Shown here in pieces: positions 39,683 to 49,224 of a DNA stretch of 64,000 nucleotides. Each line of letters opens with the position of its first letter. Positions within the stretch are counted from its first letter, which is position 1. The notes beneath the pieces are model-generated. The model had not been told where the DNA came from, made no database searches, and worked only from the letters and a program-made list of their open reading frames with translations. Source of the DNA: Planctomycetota bacterium (lineage in GTDB: Bacteria; Planctomycetota; UBA1135; UBA2386); the NCBI GenBank assembly GCA_947444055.1, contig CANEYR010000006.1:49560-113559 (forward strand). The letters are read 5' to 3'. Both the position numbers and the translations under genes were made by a program.

Positions 39683-40588
39683 TCACTTCGCGCGCCGTCC
39701 CGTGTGCATCGCCAACCGCACCGCGGCAGCATCGCGGCGGCCAGGCAGCAGGGCAGTGACCGCCTGGTCTGGCGCCGTCAACAGCGCGCGCAGGCTCGCG
39801 GGCACCTCGGCCACCACCGTTGCTTGCGCATCCAGCAACTGCACGACGAGGTCGCGGCCCTCGCCCACGAGCGTGCACGCCGCACGCTGCGCGGTGTCCG
39901 TCTGCTGCGCGATCGATTCGTTCAGCGCTGCTACCGTCGCCGGATACTGCGCCCCGCGGCGTAGCGTGACTTCGTAGTTGCCCCACGAGTCCGCGACCCC
40001 AACCGCCAACCAAGCACCGAAGCTGCTGGTGTCGAGGCGCAACGTCGCGGCCGGCACCGAGAACGCCCGGTCGATCCAGCCGGACTGCCACCCGACCAAC
40101 GCCACGACGAGCACGGCGGCGGGCGCGAGCAGCCGACGCTCCCGCCGCGCCAGACCGAAGCGAGCGCGTGCCTTGGGCTCGGCCGGGACGACATCGTCGG
40201 CGGTGCGCGGGCGTCGTCGCGTCAACGGTTCGATGCGGTCCCCGCGAACGACGAACAACGTCTCCGCGACTTCGTCTTGGTGAATGAGCCGACAGCGCAG
40301 GTTCGTCTCGACGCTGTTCTTGCCGGCACTGAGCACCAGTTCTTGTAGGGCGGTGAGAAAGTTCGCCTGCGCTTCGCTCGCAAACCTCGACGGGTCGATG
40401 CGCGTTGCCTCGGGAATGAGCGAGAAGCGACCGCCGTGCAGCTCGCACCGAAACCGGCCCGCGCCCGCCGCACTCAAGCTGCGCACCGCCGCCTGCAGCT
40501 TGGTCGCATCGCCAACGCGGCCATCGAGAATGCCCTCGACGAACGCCGCCAGCGGCACGTCGTGGCTCTCGGCGTCACCGTCCTTCAC
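39683..40588 (-). CDS. Hypothetical single-TM protein with cytoplasmic N-terminal domain
   Basis: GTG start overlapping previous stop (GTGA); TM LLAPAAVLVVALVGWQSGW. Confidence 0.55.
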   Translation of the reverse strand: MKDGDAESHDVPLAAFVEGILDGRVGDATKLQAAVRSLSAAGAGRFRCELHGGRFSLIPEATRIDPSRFASEAQANFLTALQELVLSAGKNSVETNLRCRLIHQDEVAETLFVVRGDRIEPLTRRRPRTADDVVPAEPKARARFGLARRERRLLAPAAVLVVALVGWQSGWIDRAFSVPAATLRLDTSSFGAWLAVGVADSWGNYEVTLRRGAQYPATVAALNESIAQQTDTAQRAACTLVGEGRDLVVQLLDAQATVVAEVPASLRALLTAPDQAVTALLPGRRDAAAVRLAMHTGRRAK

Positions 40589-41133
40589 GCCAAGTCCCCA
40601 CCAAACTGCTCGACCTTCGCCAGCGGCACCCAATCGGGCATGCCTTCGCACCACAGCAACGTGCCGCGATCAATCGCCTTCGCTTGCAGCAGATGGCGAA
40701 GGGTGTCCGCCGACACCGGGCCGAGGCGCTCTTTGCCACGCGCGTAGAACCACAGGTCGCGGTCGGGCAGTTCGGGTGGCGCGGCGTAGCCGGCGAGTTC
40801 CGGCGCCTCGTCCGTGCGCAGGCCGAGCGCTTGGTCGTGCGCGCCGAGGCGCCGATCGATCTGGGAATGGCGTTGGTCCGCGATCTGGCGTTCCTTCGCC
40901 AACTGCTCGCGCAGGCGGCGCGCCTCCAATTGGTGGTTCTGATGGCCTTCGTGTTCCTCTTTGAGGTTTGGCAACACCAGCACCAGCACGAGGCCAATGC
41001 AGCTCAGGAAGAAGCCGACGAAAAACCAGCCGATACCGCTGCGGCCGCGCCCCGAGGCGATCAAGGCACACAGGACGCCGAACACCAGGGAGACGCCGAT
41101 TTCAGCGCCATGAACTTCCACGGATGCGAGCAT
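40585..41133 (-). CDS. Membrane protein with coiled coil and C-terminal GYF_2 (DUF4339) domain
   Basis: SGIGWFFVGFFLSCIGLVLVLVLPNLK, heptad-rich segment, LWFYARGKERLGPVSADTLRHLLQAKAIDRGTLLWCEGMPDWVPLAKV. Confidence 0.8.
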   Translation of the reverse strand: MLASVEVHGAEIGVSLVFGVLCALIASGRGRSGIGWFFVGFFLSCIGLVLVLVLPNLKEEHEGHQNHQLEARRLREQLAKERQIADQRHSQIDRRLGAHDQALGLRTDEAPELAGYAAPPELPDRDLWFYARGKERLGPVSADTLRHLLQAKAIDRGTLLWCEGMPDWVPLAKVEQFGGDLA

Positions 41134-41143
41134 TGGTTTGGGA

Positions 41144-41575
41144 TCAGTAGGTAACGCGCAGCAACCAACCGAGCAGCAGCGTGACGACGAACCAGCGATG
41201 ACCGCGTCGGCGCCAGAGTCGGTGCGACGGCAATTCGACCCGGCGGCGAAGTATGTCGAAATGCAGCACGGCGGCACCAACCAACAAGGTGGCGATGGCG
41301 ATGCCGGTCGGGTGGGTGGCGAACGACAAGGCAAAGTCACCTTGCAGTGCGGCCGCTGTGCTGCGCAGCAGTCCGCAGCCGGGGCAGGCGAGGGGGCCAA
41401 AGCAGGCGCCGATTGGGCACTCTGGGCCGCGCACACCAAACCACGTGGCGCCTGCCTTCGTGGCCTTCGCGGTGACGCCAGCGGTCAGGGCTAGAACGAT
41501 GGCGACCGTGCGCACGATGGGTTCGCGCAGCGATGGCGGCGAGGGGTTCCCTGGCGGCGGTGGCACGCCGCGCAT
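41144..41575 (-). CDS. DUF2752 membrane protein
   Basis: CPIGACFGPLACPGCGLLRSTAAALQGDFALSFATHP (CPGCGxxR signature). Confidence 0.75.
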   Translation of the reverse strand: MRGVPPPPGNPSPPSLREPIVRTVAIVLALTAGVTAKATKAGATWFGVRGPECPIGACFGPLACPGCGLLRSTAAALQGDFALSFATHPTGIAIATLLVGAAVLHFDILRRRVELPSHRLWRRRGHRWFVVTLLLGWLLRVTY

Positions 41576-41667
41576 CGGACACTCGCCCCCAGCTCGCTGC
41601 AAGCTGCTCGCTCTAGTCGCGGAACGGCGCCGCGGTCCACCGGAGCAAGGCCGACCCGCTGCTGTGA

Positions 41668-43302
<1,635 letters not shown>

Positions 43303-44046
43303 TCAGGTTCTCGAAGTTGTCAGTCGCTGCAGGAAGGCGTCGTAGTCGCTGCGTGTCTCGATGCCCCACGGGTCACCTTGCGCATCAAGCACGTGCATCG
43401 CAATGTCGTTCTCAAGGAAGCGCAATTGTTCGAGGCTTTCGGCTTCGGCCAGGCCGCTGCTTGGCAACGGTGGAATGCGCAGCAGGGTCGCGCGAGCGAA
43501 GCCGTAGACGCCGATGTGCCGCTGCAGCGCGTAGCTGCCATCCTTGACGAACGGCACCACGGCGCGGCTGAAGTAGAGCGCCTTGCCGTTGCCGCCGCGC
43601 ACGACCTTGACGACGTTGGGGTTGTTGGCGACGTCGGGATCGAGCAGGGGCACGCACAGCGTGTTGCACACCGCTTCGCCTGCGAGCAGTTGGGCAACAA
43701 TCGCTTCGAGGTCGCGCGGGGCGATCTCTGGCCAGTCGCCTTGGATGTCGAGCACCGCTTGGCAAGGAATGGCGGCGGCGGCTTCGGCGCAGCGCTCACT
43801 GCCGGTGCGGCAGGCCGGGCTCGTGCGCACGACGCCGTAGCCATGGCGTTTGGCGACGGCTTCGACGACGTCGTCATCAGTGGCGACCACGACGCGGTCG
43901 ATGTTGCGCGCCTTCTTGGCCTGGTCGCAGGTGTGCAAGAACAGTTCTTGGCCGCTTTCGCGCAGCAGCGCCTTGCCGGGCAGGCGTTGGCTGCCGACCC
44001 GCACCGGGATGATGGCGAGCGCTCGCACTGGCGAGGACGCACTCAT
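43303..44046 (-). CDS. kdsB: 3-deoxy-manno-octulosonate cytidylyltransferase
   Basis: AIIPVRVGSQRLPGKAL...VVATDDDVVEAV...IQGDWPEIAPRDLEAIV...KVVRGGNGKALYFSRAVVPF. Confidence 0.9.
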   Translation of the reverse strand: MSASSPVRALAIIPVRVGSQRLPGKALLRESGQELFLHTCDQAKKARNIDRVVVATDDDVVEAVAKRHGYGVVRTSPACRTGSERCAEAAAAIPCQAVLDIQGDWPEIAPRDLEAIVAQLLAGEAVCNTLCVPLLDPDVANNPNVVKVVRGGNGKALYFSRAVVPFVKDGSYALQRHIGVYGFARATLLRIPPLPSSGLAEAESLEQLRFLENDIAMHVLDAQGDPWGIETRSDYDAFLQRLTTSRT

Positions 44047-44630
44047 CGTTTACGGCCCTGTTCCTGCAGGCGCGCCTTCTCCAGACGCAGGCGGGCGGTC
44101 TCGGCCTCGGCGCGGGCGCGCGCGTTCTCGCCGGTGAAATCGGGGCGCTGCTTGCCGGTGCCGTGGTAGGCGACGCTGCCGTTGTAGAGCGACAAGAAGT
44201 AGGCGCGGGCTTCGTTGAACGTCTCGTCGCTGGCTTGCACGCCGAGTTTGCGACGAGCCCAGTACCAACGTTGCTTGCCTTGCTCGACCAGCAGCACGAC
44301 GCGGGCGTCGCTCGGCACATCCGGCAGGCTGGCGGCGAACATGCCCTTGTCGCTGAACACGTCGAGCAGCGCTTGCACTTCGGCGTCGGTTGCGACCTTG
44401 CGGCTCTGGTCGGCGGAGCTCTGCGTGTAGATGTCGGCCGCTTCATTCGCACTGGCGTTCTGCAGTGACAGCGCGAGGTTGTCATTCACTTGCAGCAGGT
44501 GGATCGTGGTGCGTTGCCCGGCGACCACGGTGCAGGCGCGGGTGCTGATCGAGGGGCCGCTCTGGCAGCCGACGATGGCGCCCGCCGCGAGTAGCAGCTG
44601 CGCGAACCGAAGGGGTGCGAGGGCGACCAT
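44043..44630 (-). CDS. Hypothetical lipoprotein
   Basis: lipobox LLLAAGAIVGCQSG; ATGA overlap with kdsB. Confidence 0.6.
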   Translation of the reverse strand: MVALAPLRFAQLLLAAGAIVGCQSGPSISTRACTVVAGQRTTIHLLQVNDNLALSLQNASANEAADIYTQSSADQSRKVATDAEVQALLDVFSDKGMFAASLPDVPSDARVVLLVEQGKQRWYWARRKLGVQASDETFNEARAYFLSLYNGSVAYHGTGKQRPDFTGENARARAEAETARLRLEKARLQEQGRKR

Positions 44631-44791
44631 GCAGCGCGCGGAGGATAGCGATCGGGGGCGCAAAGGAAACGCTGCGTTCGGCGGCAGCTACGCAACTTGG
44701 CTTCGGCCTCAGGCTGGAGTGGGCGCGGGTCGAAAAACTCACCATGACTTGGCGGCTTCCGCCGGGTCGTGATCTAGCCTCGTCCGTGCCC

Positions 44792-47700
44792 ATGACCATC
44801 CGCCCCTTTCAGAAGGTTCTCAGCGCCAACCGCGGTGAGATTGCGATCCGCGTGTTCCGTGCGTGCGCCGAACTCGGCATTCGCACCGTCGCGGTGTTTA
44901 GCGAGGAAGACGCGGCCAACCAGCATCGCTACAAAGCCGACGAGAGTTACCTGATCGGGCGCGGCAAGACGCCGGTCGCTGCCTACCTCGGTGGTGACGA
45001 GATCATCGCCGTCGCCAAGAAAGCGAACGTCGACGCGATCCATCCTGGCTACGGCTTCTTGTCGGAGAACCACCTGTTCGCGGCGGCGGTGCGGGCGGCG
45101 GGCATTGCGTTCATCGGTCCGCGGGCGGAGGTGATTTCGGGGCTCGGCGACAAAGTGCTCGCACGCAACGAAGCGCAGCGCTTGCAGATTCCGACGGTGC
45201 CTGGGCGGGAGCTGCCGACCGATGAGGTGCAGGCGGTCGCCGCGGCGGAAGCGTTCTTCACGCAGCACGGCACCACGATCTTCAAGGCGGCCCATGGCGG
45301 CGGCGGTCGCGGCATGCGCGTCGTCGAGGACAGGAAAGACTTGGTGCCGTTCCTGCGGCAAGCGCGCAGCGAGTCGCTGGCTGCGTTCGGCAGTCCGGTG
45401 GTGTTCGTCGAGAAGTACCTGCCGCGTGTGCGGCACATCGAAGTGCAGATCCTCGGCGACCAGCACGGCAACGTCGTGCATCTGCACGAACGCGATTGCT
45501 CGGTGCAGCGTCGCCACCAGAAGGTCGTCGAGATTGCGCCCGCCCCTCACCTCGATGCGAAGGTGCGCGAGGCGCTGTTCGCTGACTCCCTGAAGCTCGC
45601 CCGCGCGGCTGGCTACCACAACGCCGGCACCTTCGAGTTTTTGGTCGCCGGCGCACAGCATTTCTTCATCGAAGTGAATCCGCGGCTGCAGGTCGAGCAC
45701 ACCGTCACCGAACAGATCACCGGCGTCGACATCGTGCAGACGCAGCTTCGCATCGAGCAGGGCTATCGCCTCGACAGCCCGGAGATCGGTCTCGGGGCGC
45801 AAGATCAGGTGCGGCCGCGAGGTTTCGCGATCCAGTGCCGCATCACCGCCGAGGATCCGCAGAACGACTTCTTCCCCGACACTGGCACCATCGTCGCCTA
45901 CCGCGCGCCGGGTGGGTTCGGGTTGCGCCTCGATGGCGGCGACGGCTTGGCGGGCACGGTCGTGTCGGGCCACTACGACTCGCTGTTGGTGAAGAGCATC
46001 ACGTTTGGGCCGACCTTGGCGCAGGCGGCGCAGAAGGGCGTGCGCGCGCTGCGCGAGTTCCGCATCCGCGGCGTCAAGACCAACCTCGCGTTCCTCGCCA
46101 ACGTGCTGATGCACGGCGCCTTCTTGCGCGGCGAGACGTGGACGCGCTTCCTCGACGAGACGCCCGAACTGTTCGACATCAAGCCGGGAAAGGACCGCGC
46201 GACGAAGCTGCTCAGCTACCTAGCCGACATCGTGGTCAACGGCCACCCGACGGTGAAGAAGGAGCAGCGGCTCTCGTCGGCCGCCTGTGTGGCGGCACCA
46301 ATTCCGGTGGTGCCGGTGGGGGCGCCGCCGCCTGGCACCGCGACGATTCTGAAGGAAGGTGGACCGGGCAAGGTGGTCGAGTGGATCAAGCGGCAGACGA
46401 AACCGCTGCTGACCGACACCACGATGCGCGATGCGCACCAATCGTTGTTGGCGACGCGCGTGCGCACGAAGGACATGTTGGCGGTGGCGCCCGCGACGGC
46501 GTTCTTGTGCCACCAACTGTTCTCGCTCGAGACCTGGGGGGGCGCCACCTTCGACGTTGCCTATCGCTTCCTCGACGAGGATCCGTGGGATCGTCTCGTG
46601 CAGTTGAAGAAGGCGATCCCGAACGTGCTGCACCAGATGCTGGTGCGCGGCGCCAACGCGGTGGGCTACACGAGCTACCCGCAGAACGTCGTCGAAGGCT
46701 TCATCGATGCGGCGGCCGAGCACGGCATCGACGTCTTCCGCGTGTTCGACAGCTTGAACGACCTCGATTCGATGGAAGTGTCGGTGCGCCGCGTGCTGCA
46801 GACTGGCAAGCTGGCCGAGGTCGCGATGTGCTACACCGGCGACGTCGACAATCCGGCGCGCAAGAAGTTTGGGCTCGAGTACTACGCCGAGTTGGCCAAA
46901 CGCATCGAGGGCATGGGCGCGCACATTCTCTGCGTCAAGGACATGGCCGGTCTGTTGCGACCGCAGGCGGCCCGCATGCTGATCTCGCGGTTGCGCGAGG
47001 TGACGCAGTTGCCGATCCACCTGCATACGCACGACACCTCGGGCAACGGCATCGCGACGTACATGGCGGCCATCGACAGCGGCGTGCACATCGTCGACAC
47101 GGCGCTGTCGTCGATGGCCGGGCTAACGTCGCAGCCGAGCATGAACGCGCTGATCGCGGCGCTGCGTGGGCACTCGCGCGAGACCGGGCTGACCAATCGT
47201 GGCATGCAGCCGCTCGCCGATTACTGGGAAGCGGTGCGCGAGTTCTACGCGCCGTTCGAGTGCGGGCTGAAGAGCAGCACGAGCGAGGTCTACTACCACG
47301 AGATTCCAGGTGGCCAGTACAGCAACCTGCGGCCGCAGGTCGCCTCACTCGGGCTGCTGCATCGTTGGGCCGACGTGCGCCATGCGTTCGCGATCGTCAA
47401 CCAATTGTGTGGCGACATTCCGAAGGTCACGCCGAGCTCGAAGATGGTCGGCGACTTCGCGATCTTCCTGGTGCAGAACGACCTGCTGGTCATGCGCAGT
47501 GACTTCGTCACGTCGAGCGAAGCCACCAAGCAGAAGGTGCTGCTCGAGTCGAAGCGCTTGGACTTCCCGCAGAGCGTCGTGCAGTACTTCCAAGGCTTCT
47601 TGGGCAATCCGCCGGGTGGCTTCCCGGCGGACTTGCGCGCCGCGGTGCTGAAGGGACTGCCGATGCTGCAAGGGCGACCGAGCGACGGCATGCCGCCGTT

Positions 47701-48292
47701 CGACTTCCAGAAGGCGAAGCTGCACGTTGAGAACCGCCTCGGCCAGGACGCGGCCATGCGCGACGTCGTCAGCTACGCGCTCTACCCGCGGGTGCTGGAC
47801 GACTTCTTCACCTTCCAGAATCGCTGTGGCGATGTGTCGATGTTGCCGACGCCGGTCTACTTCTACGGGCTCGAGATGGGACAAGAAGTTTGGATCGAGA
47901 TCGAGCCGGGCAAGACGCTCGTGGTCTCGCTCGAAGCGAAGAGCGAGCCGGATGAAGAGGGGCAGGTCACGGTTTACTTCAAGTTGAACGGGCAGAACCG
48001 GCAGGTCGTGATCGCCGATCGTTCGCTGCAGAAGGACACCGAGCAGCGGCGGCGTGCGGATCCCGCGATCGCTGGCGAAGTCGGCGCCCCGATGCCTGGT
48101 CGCGTGATCGTGCTGCACGTGCGCGAAGGGCAGACGGTGGCCGCGGGCGAACCGCTGCTGACACTGGAAGCGATGAAGATGGAGACGATCGTGCGCGCGC
48201 CGATCGCTGGCCTGGTGCGCGAGCTATGCACCGATGTGAAGGCGGCGGTGAGGGGGCAGGACCTGCTGGTGGTGCTCGACGCCAAGAAGTGA
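44792..48292 (+). CDS. pyc: Pyruvate carboxylase
   Basis: biotin carboxylase domain (KVLSANRGEIAIRVFRACAELG, HERDCSVQRRHQKVVEIAP), carboxyltransferase (TTMRDAHQSLLATRVRTKDM), C-terminal biotinyl motif LTLEAMKMET. Confidence 0.97.
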   Translation: MTIRPFQKVLSANRGEIAIRVFRACAELGIRTVAVFSEEDAANQHRYKADESYLIGRGKTPVAAYLGGDEIIAVAKKANVDAIHPGYGFLSENHLFAAAVRAAGIAFIGPRAEVISGLGDKVLARNEAQRLQIPTVPGRELPTDEVQAVAAAEAFFTQHGTTIFKAAHGGGGRGMRVVEDRKDLVPFLRQARSESLAAFGSPVVFVEKYLPRVRHIEVQILGDQHGNVVHLHERDCSVQRRHQKVVEIAPAPHLDAKVREALFADSLKLARAAGYHNAGTFEFLVAGAQHFFIEVNPRLQVEHTVTEQITGVDIVQTQLRIEQGYRLDSPEIGLGAQDQVRPRGFAIQCRITAEDPQNDFFPDTGTIVAYRAPGGFGLRLDGGDGLAGTVVSGHYDSLLVKSITFGPTLAQAAQKGVRALREFRIRGVKTNLAFLANVLMHGAFLRGETWTRFLDETPELFDIKPGKDRATKLLSYLADIVVNGHPTVKKEQRLSSAACVAAPIPVVPVGAPPPGTATILKEGGPGKVVEWIKRQTKPLLTDTTMRDAHQSLLATRVRTKDMLAVAPATAFLCHQLFSLETWGGATFDVAYRFLDEDPWDRLVQLKKAIPNVLHQMLVRGANAVGYTSYPQNVVEGFIDAAAEHGIDVFRVFDSLNDLDSMEVSVRRVLQTGKLAEVAMCYTGDVDNPARKKFGLEYYAELAKRIEGMGAHILCVKDMAGLLRPQAARMLISRLREVTQLPIHLHTHDTSGNGIATYMAAIDSGVHIVDTALSSMAGLTSQPSMNALIAALRGHSRETGLTNRGMQPLADYWEAVREFYAPFECGLKSSTSEVYYHEIPGGQYSNLRPQVASLGLLHRWADVRHAFAIVNQLCGDIPKVTPSSKMVGDFAIFLVQNDLLVMRSDFVTSSEATKQKVLLESKRLDFPQSVVQYFQGFLGNPPGGFPADLRAAVLKGLPMLQGRPSDGMPPFDFQKAKLHVENRLGQDAAMRDVVSYALYPRVLDDFFTFQNRCGDVSMLPTPVYFYGLEMGQEVWIEIEPGKTLVVSLEAKSEPDEEGQVTVYFKLNGQNRQVVIADRSLQKDTEQRRRADPAIAGEVGAPMPGRVIVLHVREGQTVAAGEPLLTLEAMKMETIVRAPIAGLVRELCTDVKAAVRGQDLLVVLDAKK

Positions 48293-48353
48293 CTGGTGCC
48301 CGTTGTGGTAGGCGGGGCTTTCCCGGGCCTCCGTTCGACGTATCGTCCCGACC

Positions 48354-49220
48354 GTGCGAATCGCCGAGTTGCCGTGGTACGACGTGCCGGACCTGGTCCC
48401 GGCGACCGACGCATGGTGGCGTGGCCTCGCCCGGCACCTGCGGGCGGCCGGCGTCGATCGGGTGCCGGACACACTCGCACGCGACGGTTCGTACCTGGAA
48501 CGGTGGCGTCACCCGGACTTGCTGCTGAGCCAAGCCTGCGGCTACGACGTGCTCTACGACAGCGCCGATGACCTCGAGCCGATCGCCACGCCGTGTTATC
48601 TCGCCGAGGGCTGTGAAGGGCCGCGCTACCGCAGCATCGTCGTGGTGCGCGGCGATCGGCCGTTCCGGCGGCTGGAGGATCTGCGTGGCGGCCGCGTCGC
48701 GATCAACCAGGCGTCGTCGCACTCCGGCACCAACGCGTTGCGACCGCTGGTGGCACCGCTCGCGCGTGGCGGCGTGTTCTTTGGCGCGGTGGTGGAGACC
48801 GGGTCGCACACTGACAGTCTCGCCGCGGTGCAGCAGGGCGAGGTTGATGTCGCTTGCATCGATGCGGTGGTGCTGGCACTGCTGCGCCGCGTGCGGCCGG
48901 CAGCTTTGCGCGCCCTGCGGCCGATCGCGTGTACTGCGCCGGCGTTGGCGCCACCGTTGGTGACGTCGCGGCGTTCGCCGTTGCCGCTGCGAGCGGCGCT
49001 GCGCACGGCCCTGCGGGCGGCGCTGCACGATCCCGATCTCGCCGCGGCGCGGCAGGCGCTGCTGCTCGGCGACTTCGTGTTCTTGCCGGGATCGTGCTAC
49101 GAGGAACTTGCTGTGTTCGAGGAGTCGGCTTTGGCAGTCGGCTGGTTCGAACTGCCCGCGCCGGCGCGTTCGCCGCTGGCGCGCGGGACCGCGGTGTCGC
49201 GCCGCGACACCGCGTGCTGA
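48354..49220 (+). CDS. PhnD-like phosphate/phosphonate-type periplasmic binding protein fold, orphan
   Basis: LLLSQACGYDVLYD...RSIVVVRGDRPFRRLEDLRGGRVAINQASSHSGTNALRPLVAPLA...GSHTDSLAAVQQGEVDVACIDAV. Confidence 0.7.
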   Translation: MRIAELPWYDVPDLVPATDAWWRGLARHLRAAGVDRVPDTLARDGSYLERWRHPDLLLSQACGYDVLYDSADDLEPIATPCYLAEGCEGPRYRSIVVVRGDRPFRRLEDLRGGRVAINQASSHSGTNALRPLVAPLARGGVFFGAVVETGSHTDSLAAVQQGEVDVACIDAVVLALLRRVRPAALRALRPIACTAPALAPPLVTSRRSPLPLRAALRTALRAALHDPDLAAARQALLLGDFVFLPGSCYEELAVFEESALAVGWFELPAPARSPLARGTAVSRRDTAC

Positions 49221-49224
49221 ATCC

